Shown one piece after another: positions 1 through 8,779 of a stretch of DNA of 64,000 nucleotides. The notes beneath the pieces are model-generated. The model was not told the origin of the DNA and ran no database searches. It saw only the letters and a program-made list of their open reading frames with translations. Where the stretch lies: the NCBI GenBank assembly GCA_000688615.1, contig JHVA01000001.1, forward strand, positions 992,001 to 1,056,000, given 5' to 3'. The translations under genes and the position numbers were made by a program. How positions within the stretch are numbered: the first letter of the stretch is position 1; every line of letters starts with the position of its first letter. This DNA comes from Acidobacteriaceae bacterium KBS 146. GTDB taxonomy: Bacteria > Acidobacteriota > Terriglobia > Terriglobales > Acidobacteriaceae.

Positions 1-394
1 CCTGTAAGGGAACCCACCGCGCGACAAACTGGTTTGCTGCTGGATAAATGACTGACTCTCCCGCTCCAAGAAGAAAGCGGATACCGATCAGAAACATGAC
101 GGCGTAAGGAATTCCCGTGGGAAGCAGCGCAGTAAAAACTGTGGCGACTCCCCAGGACATTACTCCGAATGTGAGGACTCGCCGGGGTCCGAAACGGGCG
201 GAAAGCCAACCGGCCGGGAGCTGAAAGCCTGCATATCCGACCAGGAACGCGCTAAAGATCCAGCCTAAACGCTGGTTTCCCAGGCCGTATTCGTTACTGA
301 TTTGAAGTCCAGCAATGGAGATATTGGTTCGATCGAGAAAGGCCACCCCGCTCAAGACAAACAGCCAAAAGGCCAGAAAGTACCGAATTCGCAT
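1..394 (-). CDS. MFS transporter, sugar-acid (ACS-like) family, C-terminus cut by window edge
   Basis: The reverse strand encodes the first 131 residues of a major facilitator protein; the rest lies before base 1. The start MRIRYFLAFWLF is followed by FLDRTNISIAG, typical of the anion:cation symporter branch that imports hexuronates, glucarate or galactonate. A helix then leads into GYAGFQLPAGWLSARFGPRR, which holds the loop 2-3 MFS signature. The ATG at 394 is preferred. An in-frame GTG at 418 touches a GGAGGG run and would add eight residues. The neighbouring lactonase, TonB receptor and PL22 lyase make a hexuronate or aldonate substrate plausible, but this is inferred from context only. 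Confidence 0.85.
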   Translation of the reverse strand, partial: MRIRYFLAFWLFVLSGVAFLDRTNISIAGLQISNEYGLGNQRLGWIFSAFLVGYAGFQLPAGWLSARFGPRRVLTFGVMSWGVATVFTALLPTGIPYAVMFLIGIRFLLGAGESVIYPAANQFVARWVPLQ

Positions 395-557
395 CCAGCG
401 TCCCAAACGTTCCCTCACCCCTCCGGTAACCAGGCTCCCACCGCCGATATCGTCACCGATCAAAACAAACAGATGGTTCCTCCATGAAGGTCTCAGCGAC
501 GACACGCTCTGGAGCGATCACTGTCAAACCTGAATGTCTGACTGGAGTTTTGCCACT

Positions 558-599
558 ACTATACAAAATTCCATAGAGAACCCGCGCTATTTAAATAGC
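558..599 (-). promoter_or_regulatory. Candidate promoter and palindromic operator upstream of the MFS gene
   Basis: A perfect 14-bp palindrome, GCTATTTAAATAGC (586-599), lies about 23 bp upstream of a minus-strand TATAGT (563-558) that fits a -10 box. The palindrome covers the expected -35 region, a usual place for an activator or repressor site. No regulator gene is adjacent, so the protein that would bind is unknown. No good -35 box was seen. An AT-rich palindrome can arise by chance, and only comparison with related genomes would settle it. Confidence 0.3.
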
Positions 600-648
600 A
601 GGCGAACATATAAGTGGGATGCTCCGGTATTGGAGACCTGCAGGATGC

Positions 649-1809
649 CTAGATAAAGACAAGGCACATGGGCTTGGCCAAGGAGAAAGATTTGCCCGTG
701 GGCGATAAACGGCCCGTTTTTGGGTCCCTCGCGAAGACCGCGATATTGTCCGAGTCTTGATTCGCTATCAGCAGCCAGCGGTCGGTCGGATCGAGCGCAA
801 GATGACGCGGTCGCTGTCCTCCACAGGAACTCTTCTCCAGGAAGGTCAGTTTTCCGGTCTCCGGAGAAACACTGAAGGTCGCCATGAAGTCATCCAACCG
901 GCTGGTAACGTAGGCAAAGCGAGTGGCCTTATCGAAGACGATGTCTCCTGGCGCCGCCTTGCCCTGGTAACCTTCAGGCACCAGCGAAATCTCCTGCACG
1001 GTCGTAAGTGTTCCCTTGCGACTGTCCCATTCCAGAACATTGACGGTGGGTTTCAGCTCATTGACGCAGTAGACCCATCTGCCATTCGGGTGAAACCGCA
1101 AGGCGCGGGGACCGGAGCCAGCGGTGGCGCGCCATAGTGGAGGATCATGGGGAGTCAGCTTTGCCGTGGCCGGGTCCAGCTTGTAGATATGGATAACGTC
1201 CAGTCCAAGATCGTTCACCAATAAAAACCGGTTGTCCGGAGACACTGTTACCCGATGCGCATGCGGCCTGCGCTCATGCTTTTCTGCGTCGGCAGCATAC
1301 TGAAAAAACGAGACAGGCTCGCTCAGGCGTCCTTGCTTATCGACAGCAAAAGAGACGACGCTACCTCCCCCATAGTTTGCAGCGAAGACGCAACGCCCGC
1401 TGTGATCTACGGCAATGTGCGTCGGACCTCCACCCATCGAGGTAACCTGATTGATCAAAGATAGCGCTGCACTCTTTTTGTTCAGCGCGAAGCTCGACAC
1501 CGCTCCCGTTGGCTTGCCCTGAAACTGCCGGATCTCGTTGACCGCATACAGATGAGTCTTGTCCTGCGAGAGCGCCAGAAAGGTTGGGCTCTCCGACTTG
1601 GCGGCGAGGGCTATTTGTTTGAGGTCACCACTTTCCCCATCGAATGCGAACGCATAGATACCATCGCTTGTGCTGGGAGCACCGGTAACGGTGCCAACCA
1701 GTAATAGCCTGCCTCGACCGTCGTGGTTTGCCAGAGCCGGCCAGGACTGAAGGCCGAGAGCTGCTGCTGAAGAAATCTCTACGAATTTGCGCCTGGAGAT
1801 GATGGACAT
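649..1809 (-). CDS. Secreted seven-bladed beta-propeller lactonase (6-phosphogluconolactonase-like)
   Basis: A 386-residue protein of the lactonase/YkgB (COG2706) propeller family. It opens with MSIISRRKFVEISSAAALGL, a twin-arginine signal, so it should be exported folded. Repeated blades follow, with GGGPTHIAVDHSGRCVFAANY, HRVTVSPDNRFLLVNDLGLD and RPRHLALDPTDRWLLIANQD as typical propeller strands. The family includes cytosolic 6-phosphogluconolactonase, but an exported member more likely opens a sugar-derived lactone outside the cytoplasm. The ATG at 1809 is chosen because AGAGAG precedes it and it begins the signal. It lies 11 bp after the upstream stop, so the two genes are probably co-transcribed. 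The exact substrate is unknown. Confidence 0.85.
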   Translation of the reverse strand: MSIISRRKFVEISSAAALGLQSWPALANHDGRGRLLLVGTVTGAPSTSDGIYAFAFDGESGDLKQIALAAKSESPTFLALSQDKTHLYAVNEIRQFQGKPTGAVSSFALNKKSAALSLINQVTSMGGGPTHIAVDHSGRCVFAANYGGGSVVSFAVDKQGRLSEPVSFFQYAADAEKHERRPHAHRVTVSPDNRFLLVNDLGLDVIHIYKLDPATAKLTPHDPPLWRATAGSGPRALRFHPNGRWVYCVNELKPTVNVLEWDSRKGTLTTVQEISLVPEGYQGKAAPGDIVFDKATRFAYVTSRLDDFMATFSVSPETGKLTFLEKSSCGGQRPRHLALDPTDRWLLIANQDSDNIAVFARDPKTGRLSPTGKSFSLAKPMCLVFI

Positions 1810-1820
1810 CGATTCTCTCT

Positions 1821-2945
1821 TTATAGTTTGGGCTTCCCGCCGGGAGTGATGAACTGATAGCGAATCATCCATTTGCCGGTTTTTCCTGGCGGGATGTTCA
1901 GATGGATATAACCTTCAGGGCAGATCGTTGTTCTTGTAGACCAGAAGTAAAGCCGCGAGAGTGGTGAGTCTGACGTCTGACGCACCGCCACTCCGGTGGA
2001 GGTATCCTCCACCGTAAAGTCATAGTCAGAGGCCTTATCGGAATATCCGTTCAGATACCCGGAAACTCCTCTACGAGGCGCCAAAGGCTCGATAAACTTC
2101 AGGTCTTTTCCTTCAATCCTGCCTGCCTCTCCGATGGGATCGGCGGGTTTCGGCTCAAAGGCGAAGTGGACTACCATCCCGGGACCAACCGGCTTACCGT
2201 CCAGCATAAAGAAATCATGATCGTAGACATCCGTCTCAATGACCTTCTTACCGGTATTCTTCAGGCTGTGCGTGAGTGTCATGATCGAGTCGTTCTTATC
2301 CAGACTCAGAGACTTTTCATAGATGTACGCATATCCCTGAGGCCCACGCAGAACCTGCCGGAAGACGATTGAGCGCTTCTTCGTTTTGGCCGTCCACTTG
2401 CCGGTATCCACAATCGGATAAGGAAATCCGAACTGATAAGGGACGTCATTCACCTTACGAAGTACACCGACTCCGGGCTTCAGAAACAGCTCTCCAGGCT
2501 TAGCCTCCGCATATCCAATCGCGCCTGGCGGCACAGATAGTGTTCCTCTTGGACCCGTACGGGCCAATGGACCGGCAGCCGTGCGGAACTCCTCCACCGG
2601 GCCCGTAATGGAATCATTCTTGAGCGGATCGTATCCAGTAAACCACTCTCCAAAGAAGGTGTGGCCATCGACAGAGGCGCATCCCACAACACCAGACCAG
2701 TCAAAGCGAGAAGATCGGTAGTAGCCGTTTTTTGCATCAGGAAGAAAAACGAGAACATCCAGCTTGCCGTTTGAGAGCATATGCTTTGGGTGGTCGCCGT
2801 GTGGGATCTCTGCACATGGAGATGTTTTGACGGGAGTTCCCTCTGCTTGCGCAACAAGCACTGACGGCGCTAGGACAAGACAGGCAGCCGCCGCGCTCGC
2901 CAATCGCAGATTCACTCCCCACTGGATGCGCTTAATCAAGTACAC
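1821..2945 (-). CDS. Secreted protein of unknown function, possibly galactose-mutarotase-like fold
   Basis: A protein of about 374 residues with a cleavable signal (hydrophobic LASAAAACLVLAPSVLVAQA after KRIQWG). The mature part has YRSSRFDWSGVVG, FFGEWFTGYDPLKNDSITGP and YEKSLSLDKNDSIMTLTHSL, which resemble aldose-epimerase-like beta-sandwich proteins found in acidobacterial sugar loci; this is a pattern judgement, not a firm family call. The chosen start is a GTG at 2945 behind GAGAGGG with 7-nt spacing. A TTG at 3020 would add 25 residues before the signal and has no clear ribosome binding site. It is the first gene of a probable operon with the lactonase. I assign no function. Confidence 0.75.
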   Translation of the reverse strand: MYLIKRIQWGVNLRLASAAAACLVLAPSVLVAQAEGTPVKTSPCAEIPHGDHPKHMLSNGKLDVLVFLPDAKNGYYRSSRFDWSGVVGCASVDGHTFFGEWFTGYDPLKNDSITGPVEEFRTAAGPLARTGPRGTLSVPPGAIGYAEAKPGELFLKPGVGVLRKVNDVPYQFGFPYPIVDTGKWTAKTKKRSIVFRQVLRGPQGYAYIYEKSLSLDKNDSIMTLTHSLKNTGKKVIETDVYDHDFFMLDGKPVGPGMVVHFAFEPKPADPIGEAGRIEGKDLKFIEPLAPRRGVSGYLNGYSDKASDYDFTVEDTSTGVAVRQTSDSPLSRLYFWSTRTTICPEGYIHLNIPPGKTGKWMIRYQFITPGGKPKL

Positions 2946-3265
2946 CTTTTCACCCTCTCTTGTTTGACCCTCGACACGCTTCCCATCTCTCTGTAAATGG
3001 TTCAGATAGGTGAACTTCAATCACTGAATATGGAAGCGTTACCATCATCTCCGAAAAGGCCGCCAGTTCTCCTAGGCCTTATGACCTAAGCACAGGAAGG
3101 AAATGACAGAACCGAACTCATGGTGGTTTTCCAATCGAGACCCTCCGATAGAGTGATCCGGCCACTTTTTACGATTGGAGAATATTTTCCTATTGACACA
3201 CATATTTCCGGGCTCCTAGAGTTTTGGGCGAACCAAAAGAACTGTCTCATCCCCTCGGAGGACCC
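2946..3265. promoter_or_regulatory. Divergent intergenic region with promoter for the TonB receptor
   Basis: This 320-bp spacer separates two divergent transcription units. On the plus strand TTGACA (3193-3198) is followed after 18 bp by TAGAGT (3217-3222), a reasonable sigma-70 promoter that would give a leader of about 35 nt before the receptor ATG at 3266. The receptor has a strong GGAGG ribosome binding site just before the start. I found no clear palindromic operator or terminator here. Confidence 0.4.
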
Positions 3266-6200
3266 ATGCGATACCCCCTCAGCGCTCTCCAGAAGCGTGC
3301 CAACTTCCGTCCATCTTGCAGTGGCGGGAAAAACTATCTCGTCTACGGTCTGCTGTTGCTCCTGATTGCTCTTGTCCCGTCTTTGCTTCGTGCGCAGACG
3401 GGAGGCGAGGCTGGCATCCAGGGAACTGTCACCGATGCAGAAGGCGCAGCCATTCCAAACGCAACCGTGACTGTTACCAATAATTCGACTGGCGTAGCTA
3501 TCACCCGGCAAACCACGGGAGATGGACTATATACCGTCTCGCCGATCCTTCCTGGTGCGTACACCGTGAAGGTTCAGGCTGCTGGGTTCAGCGACTATGT
3601 TCAGAGAAACCTCACCGCCAACGCGCTGATCATGACACCGCTCAACATCGCAATGAAGATCGGCGCAGCGGACACTACCATCGAGGTCACGGAGGCTCCG
3701 CCGCAGCTGATTACCACGAACGCTTCGCTGGGGCTGACGATCGAGAACACCACCTACGCTAATCTTCCTCTCGCCCTCAACGGCCAGCAGCGCGATCCTA
3801 CGTTCGTAGCGCAGCTCTCTCCGGGAGCCACCACAGGTGCGCGCCTGCCCATCATCGGCGGAACCGGGAACTATCTCGGCCAGCTCTATCTCGATGGTCT
3901 ACCCGCCCAGACGGTCAGCCAGCAGGGCGACAACCGCCTCGTCTCACAGTCCCTCTCCGTCGACGCCGTCGACCAGATTCAGATCGTTACCAGCACCCCC
4001 CCGGTCGAGTATGCAGGCGCAGGTGCCTCCAACTTCACCATGAAGTCCGGCTCACTTGCCTACCACGGCTCTGTAAAGGACTTCATCCGCAACACCGCGC
4101 TCGACGCCTATCCCTTCAGCGGTAAGACCCGTAATGCCGCAGGGAATATCATGCCCAAGCCCGTCGACCACCAGAACGAACTCTCCGTCACACTCGGCGG
4201 TCACGTTCCTGGAACCAAACGCGTCTTCTTCTTCTTCGCCTACGACAAGTACCACAACCGTACTCAGGCCAATCTCAGCAACTTTACCGTGCCCAGCGCT
4301 CTTATGAAGAGCGGCGACTTCACCGAGCTGGCTCTCAAACCGGGCGATGGACGTATCGGTGGAGGTGGGCTTATCGGAACTGGTAACGACAATCCCGCCT
4401 TCCTCTACGACCCCACCTCCACGACCTGCTCTGGTAACGTCTGTACGCGCCAACCCTTCCAGGGACTGAAGAACGGCGTACCCACCAACAATGTCATCCC
4501 GGACAGCTACATCTCGCCCATCGCCAAGTCGATGCAGCAGTTCCTTCCTGATCCCACCAATCCTGGTTCGCTGTCTAACAACTACTCCGCGGGCCTGGCG
4601 AAGGGCTTCGACAATCACCTCTACAACTATCGCGTCGACTTCCAGTGGACCGAGAGACACCGCATCTCCACGGTAGGAGCACTCGGCACCGTCAACTACC
4701 TCAACAACTATGGGCTGCCCTATCTTCCGCAACCGTACACGGGCGGCGATCTCGCCAGCATCTACCCCAAGGTCTTCGATGTACAGGATGCATACACCAT
4801 CAGCAACACCATGGTGAATCAGCTCAAGTTTGGCTACGTCCGTTTCTTCCAGAACATCCAGAGCTCCACCCAGAACGACCCCACCTACCAGATCGGCAAA
4901 ATGGGAATCACGAACCTCCCCGGCGGACAGGCGGGACAGAACTTCCCTGCAGCGACCTTTGCCGCAACGACGAAGTTCGGCACGCCCATCCAGACGTGGC
5001 AGGCAGCGCAAGGCACGAACCCCAGCAGCGCAACGGCCACGCAGCTCACCACACCTAACAACTTCGCACTCGTTGACAATCTCCAGTGGGTCAAGGGATC
5101 TCATACGCTGAACTTCGGTATCGCCATTCAGTGGCAGCAGATTAACAACGCCAACCCGGCCACCTTGACCGGCTTGATGCTCCTCCCCTACACGGCGAAT
5201 TCCACGGCAAACTTCGGCAGTAGCTCCAACGCATTGAATTCAGCAAACACCGGCTATTCCTACGCCAGCTTCCTGCTTGGCGCGGTCTCCAACCCTCCCT
5301 CGCTGGCTTTGCAGTACGTCAGCGAGGTGGGCGGGCGCTACCGGCCAATTGCACCGTATGTGTCTGACACCTGGAAGGTGAACTCCAAGTTAACTATCGA
5401 TGCCGGCCTACGCTGGGACTATCTTCCGCCTTATCGCGAGGTGCAGAACCGCTGGAGCTTCCTCAATCCCAATCTCACGAACCCCATCACAGGAACTCCC
5501 GGAGCCATTCAGTTTGCAGGAAATCAGGGAGGCGGAGCGGCAAGCTGCAACTGCACGACACCTGTTCAGACCTACTGGAAGAACTGGGGTCCGCGCGTTG
5601 GTATCACCTTCGCTCCGGATGATAAAACGGTCTTCCGTGCTGGCATCGGCCGCGTCTACTCTCAGGGCGGCGGCGTAGGCGGCCGCGGCGGAGCCTTCAA
5701 CGGCACTGGCCAACTCGGCTTTAACAGTAGTGCGATCGCCCCTCCTGAAGTGACCACGGGAGCCGGAGCCGGGCCGTCGTTCTACCTGAATAACAGCTCC
5801 TACTTCCAGTCTACCGGCCGCGCCAACACAGCGCTTGGCTACACCTATCCCGGCCCCCCGACACCTGGTACGGCAACACAAATACTTAACGCTGGACACT
5901 ATGTTGGAGCCAATGGCCGACCCGTCAGCGCCGCCGGGGTCTCCTACGCTGACCCATATTTCGCCGGTCGCGCACCGAACTTCATGTTCTACAACCTCGG
6001 CATGCAACGAGCTCTTACAAACAACCTTACCCTTGGCATCAACTACGTTGGTAACCAGAGCCATCACATCATCAACTCTACGAACAGCGGTACCGGAAAC
6101 GCTCGCGGCCAGTGGAGCAATCAACTTAATCCGATTTACCTTGCCGGTCTTGGCAATCAGGTGGCAGCTACCGGCAATCAGCCTTTGCTGACAGCGCCGG

Positions 6201-7219
6201 CCACGCCGGCCAATGTGGCCAAGGCCCAGTCGGTCATGCAGGGCGTCAACATCCCCGGGTTCTTCCAGTCAGCTGCATCTGCGGGCGATACTACCGCTAC
6301 TATCGCCCAGGGACTGACCGCCTTCCCACAGTACAGTGGCGTAACGGATACCTGGGGTAACGTTGGCAACTTCTCCTACAACTCACTCCAGGTCACCTTG
6401 GAACAGCGGCTCTCTCACGGTCTCACCTTCCAGTTTAACTACACCTGGTCGCGCAACGCCGGTGACGACGGCAGCTTCCGCAGCGGCTTCCCCATTCCAG
6501 CTGCCGCTATTTCCGGCGGTACGCAGAGCTACGGCCAGGATCGCATCGACCGCTCCCAAACCACTGTCAACAGCCCGCATGTCCTCAACTGGTTCGGTGT
6601 ATGGAACCTTCCCTTCGGCAAGAACCACCTTGGCGGAGCCAACATGTGGACGCGCGCTCTGGCCAGCGGATGGCAGTTATCGGGCATCTACACCTACGCC
6701 TCAGGCACCCCGGCGGTGATCACCTACGGCGGATGCACCACACCGCTGATGGGACAATGTATGCCCGACATCAATGCCAGCTTCGCCGGTAGCGCCCGCA
6801 TCAACGGAGGCTATGGCAAGAGTTCGAGCGGCGGACGCCTCGCAGCCAATCTTGGTCAGTGCGATGTAGGCAAGAGTTGCCCAGCTGTCAGCTACTTCGC
6901 AACCAGCGCCTTCAAGGCACCTGCGAACATTTCGCCCTCAGGTGTCAACCCCATCAACCTGATCGGCAACGCTCCACGCACGGGTGCATGGGGACTCATC
7001 AATCCCGCCTCATGGAATCTAGACACCTCGGTCAAACGCTCTTTCGGGCTCCCAAAGGAAGGCATGGCGCTCGTCGTGGAGGTGGACGCCTTCAACACTT
7101 TCAACCACGTCATCTTCAACGCACCAAATGCGGTTTGGGGAGCGTCCAACTTCGGAACCATCGGCTCGGTCAAGAACAATCCCCGCGGCTTCGAACTGGC
7201 CGGCCACTTCACCTTCTAA
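3266..7219 (+). CDS. Oar-like TonB-dependent outer-membrane receptor
   Basis: A 1317-residue outer-membrane receptor. A hydrophobic signal (LVYGLLLLLIALVPSLLRAQ) is followed by a carboxypeptidase-regulatory-like Ig-type domain (about residues 45-130; GIQGTVTDAEGAAIPNATVT), then a plug-like region and a long C-terminal barrel ending in an aromatic residue (GHFTF). Such receptors are much longer than the 700-900 residues of siderophore receptors. In acidobacteria they are expanded and thought to import oligosaccharides, with the TonB system supplying energy. The ATG at 3266 sits 5 bp after GGAGG and is preferred over a TTG at 3224. The downstream PL22 lyase gene suggests pectin fragments as cargo; this is inference. 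Confidence 0.9.
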   Translation: MRYPLSALQKRANFRPSCSGGKNYLVYGLLLLLIALVPSLLRAQTGGEAGIQGTVTDAEGAAIPNATVTVTNNSTGVAITRQTTGDGLYTVSPILPGAYTVKVQAAGFSDYVQRNLTANALIMTPLNIAMKIGAADTTIEVTEAPPQLITTNASLGLTIENTTYANLPLALNGQQRDPTFVAQLSPGATTGARLPIIGGTGNYLGQLYLDGLPAQTVSQQGDNRLVSQSLSVDAVDQIQIVTSTPPVEYAGAGASNFTMKSGSLAYHGSVKDFIRNTALDAYPFSGKTRNAAGNIMPKPVDHQNELSVTLGGHVPGTKRVFFFFAYDKYHNRTQANLSNFTVPSALMKSGDFTELALKPGDGRIGGGGLIGTGNDNPAFLYDPTSTTCSGNVCTRQPFQGLKNGVPTNNVIPDSYISPIAKSMQQFLPDPTNPGSLSNNYSAGLAKGFDNHLYNYRVDFQWTERHRISTVGALGTVNYLNNYGLPYLPQPYTGGDLASIYPKVFDVQDAYTISNTMVNQLKFGYVRFFQNIQSSTQNDPTYQIGKMGITNLPGGQAGQNFPAATFAATTKFGTPIQTWQAAQGTNPSSATATQLTTPNNFALVDNLQWVKGSHTLNFGIAIQWQQINNANPATLTGLMLLPYTANSTANFGSSSNALNSANTGYSYASFLLGAVSNPPSLALQYVSEVGGRYRPIAPYVSDTWKVNSKLTIDAGLRWDYLPPYREVQNRWSFLNPNLTNPITGTPGAIQFAGNQGGGAASCNCTTPVQTYWKNWGPRVGITFAPDDKTVFRAGIGRVYSQGGGVGGRGGAFNGTGQLGFNSSAIAPPEVTTGAGAGPSFYLNNSSYFQSTGRANTALGYTYPGPPTPGTATQILNAGHYVGANGRPVSAAGVSYADPYFAGRAPNFMFYNLGMQRALTNNLTLGINYVGNQSHHIINSTNSGTGNARGQWSNQLNPIYLAGLGNQVAATGNQPLLTAPATPANVAKAQSVMQGVNIPGFFQSAASAGDTTATIAQGLTAFPQYSGVTDTWGNVGNFSYNSLQVTLEQRLSHGLTFQFNYTWSRNAGDDGSFRSGFPIPAAAISGGTQSYGQDRIDRSQTTVNSPHVLNWFGVWNLPFGKNHLGGANMWTRALASGWQLSGIYTYASGTPAVITYGGCTTPLMGQCMPDINASFAGSARINGGYGKSSSGGRLAANLGQCDVGKSCPAVSYFATSAFKAPANISPSGVNPINLIGNAPRTGAWGLINPASWNLDTSVKRSFGLPKEGMALVVEVDAFNTFNHVIFNAPNAVWGASNFGTIGSVKNNPRGFELAGHFTF

Positions 7220-7227
7220 TACACACC

Positions 7228-7273
7228 AGCCCGGCGCGAATCAGTACTCCTTCGCGCCGGGCTTTCCTTCTTT
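7228..7273 (+). terminator. Intrinsic terminator between the TonB receptor and PL22 lyase genes
   Basis: A perfect 13-bp stem, AGCCCGGCGCGAA (7228-7240) with TTCGCGCCGGGCT (7251-7263), has a 10-nt loop and is followed by the T-rich TTCCTTCTTT. It starts 8 bp after the receptor stop and ends about 35 bp before the lyase ATG, so the lyase is transcribed by read-through or from its own start site. Confidence 0.8.
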
Positions 7274-7306
7274 AGCCGAGCTGTCCAGGAAAGGATCGAT
7301 AAATTC

Positions 7307-8632
7307 ATGAGATTTGTGCCGACATCAAAAATTCTGTTCACTGCTTCGCTTGCAGTCCTTCTATGCCCGATGGCTTCTGCACAAGCGCGTCCGGACACCC
7401 GAACGCCAGACAAGATGCCTACTCCAGAGGAGCTAAAGAATCCACCGAAGAGCTGGATCGATAAAGACACCGGACATCGCGTGACCCGATTGACCGATGA
7501 GCCTGGCTCAGCAAGTTTTTATTTCAACGTAAATGGCTACACGCCCGACGGCACGGAGATGGTCTATACGACACACGATGGCATCAATGTTCTGAACCTC
7601 AAAACACATGCCACACGAAATGTTGTTAAGGGCAAGGTCCGCACCATGGAGGTCGGGCATAAGACGCCGACCATCTTCTACATCAAAACCGACGAAGGTG
7701 CAATCTACAAGACCAACCTCAACACCGGCGAGACGAAGATGCTGGCCAAGGTCCCGCCGCGCGGGCGAGTGATCACGGTGAACGCTGATGAGACGTTAGC
7801 CGCCGGAACCTATGATGAGGTCGACAAACCCAACGAGCAGTTCGGCGCCAATGGCGGTAAGACAACCGGATCGAGCAGTCCTCAGACCAGCCCTTTAGAA
7901 CAAGCCGCAAACAAAGGCGAGATGATGGAGCGAAGGCTCGCAGCCCGCATTCCTCTTGTCCTGTTTACCATCAACCTTACCGGAAGCGGAAAGGTCACTC
8001 CTCTGCTTCACAGTACCGATTGGGTGAATCATCTTCTCTTCTCGCCAACTGATCCCTCTGTCCTGATGTATTGCCACGAAGGCCCATGGCAGAAGGTTGA
8101 TCGCATCTGGACGATCCGAACCGATGGCACGCATAACCAGCTCATGCATCAGCGTCATATGCCGGGTGAAATCGCCGGCCATGAGTTCTGGGGCAAGGAC
8201 GGGGAGACGATCTACTACGATCTGCAGACGCCAAAGGGAGAAGACTTCTGGTTAGCCTCGGTCAACGTCCAGACGAACAAGCGCATCTGGTATCACTTGC
8301 AGCGCAATGAGTGGTCTATTCACTTCAACGTTAATAAGGGCGCAACCCTGTTTACGGGCGACGGCGGTGACCCGCGTCAGGTTGCGAAGGCAAAGGATGG
8401 AGAGTGGATTTATCTCTTTCGTCCAGAGATCCTATCAACCAACGGGATTACCGACCCAAGCTGGCCTACTCCTGGTGTGTTCCATGCCGAGCGGTTGGTG
8501 AATATGTCAAAACATAATTACACGTTGGAGCCCAACGTCAGCTTCACGCCCGACGGCAAGATGATCATCTTCCGTTCCAATATGTTCGGCCCCACTTACG
8601 TCTTTGGTGTAGACATCGATAAAGCCGAATAA
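7307..8632 (+). CDS. Secreted oligogalacturonate lyase-like beta-propeller (PL22 family)
   Basis: A 441-residue protein with a signal peptide (about 1-25, ending SAQA) and a seven-bladed propeller of the oligogalacturonate lyase family. Diagnostic stretches are SWIDKDTGHRVTRLTDEPGS near the N-terminus, a His-rich segment HNQLMHQRHMPGEIAGHEFW and FHAERLVNMSKHNYTLEPN near the end. PL22 enzymes bind a divalent metal through His and Gln residues and cleave unsaturated di- or trigalacturonate by beta-elimination. Classical family members act in the cytoplasm, so a signal peptide here is notable, though secreted homologues occur. An insertion around residues 175-205 (GGKTTGSSSPQTSPLEQ) is low complexity. 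AGGAAAGGA precedes the ATG. Confidence 0.8.
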   Translation: MRFVPTSKILFTASLAVLLCPMASAQARPDTRTPDKMPTPEELKNPPKSWIDKDTGHRVTRLTDEPGSASFYFNVNGYTPDGTEMVYTTHDGINVLNLKTHATRNVVKGKVRTMEVGHKTPTIFYIKTDEGAIYKTNLNTGETKMLAKVPPRGRVITVNADETLAAGTYDEVDKPNEQFGANGGKTTGSSSPQTSPLEQAANKGEMMERRLAARIPLVLFTINLTGSGKVTPLLHSTDWVNHLLFSPTDPSVLMYCHEGPWQKVDRIWTIRTDGTHNQLMHQRHMPGEIAGHEFWGKDGETIYYDLQTPKGEDFWLASVNVQTNKRIWYHLQRNEWSIHFNVNKGATLFTGDGGDPRQVAKAKDGEWIYLFRPEILSTNGITDPSWPTPGVFHAERLVNMSKHNYTLEPNVSFTPDGKMIIFRSNMFGPTYVFGVDIDKAE

Positions 8633-8654
8633 GTTTTCCTCTCGAGATACATCC

Positions 8655-8700
8655 GGCGGGGGCTTCCGGCAAATCCGAGAAGCCACCGCCTTTTATGTTT
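8655..8700 (+). terminator. Intrinsic terminator after the PL22 lyase gene
   Basis: GGCGGGGGCTTC (8655-8666) pairs with GAAGCCACCGCC (8679-8690), 12 bp with one mismatch and a 12-nt loop, followed by TTTTATGTTT. It lies between convergent genes and acts on the plus strand; the reverse strand has no U tract. Confidence 0.8.
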
Positions 8701-8779
8701 TCATGGGCAAGACCGACAAGCCCAATTCCTAATGCAATTCGCAACCTTGCCGTGGAGCAGAGTGCGAAAAGCGGCACTC

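Noticed and set aside
4052..5104. 350-codon ORF antisense to the first TonB receptor
   Set aside because: It is a GC-driven shadow of the receptor gene; composition is odd and no domain was recognised.
5408..6124. 238-codon ORF antisense to the first TonB receptor
   Set aside because: Shadow frame with no recognisable motif.
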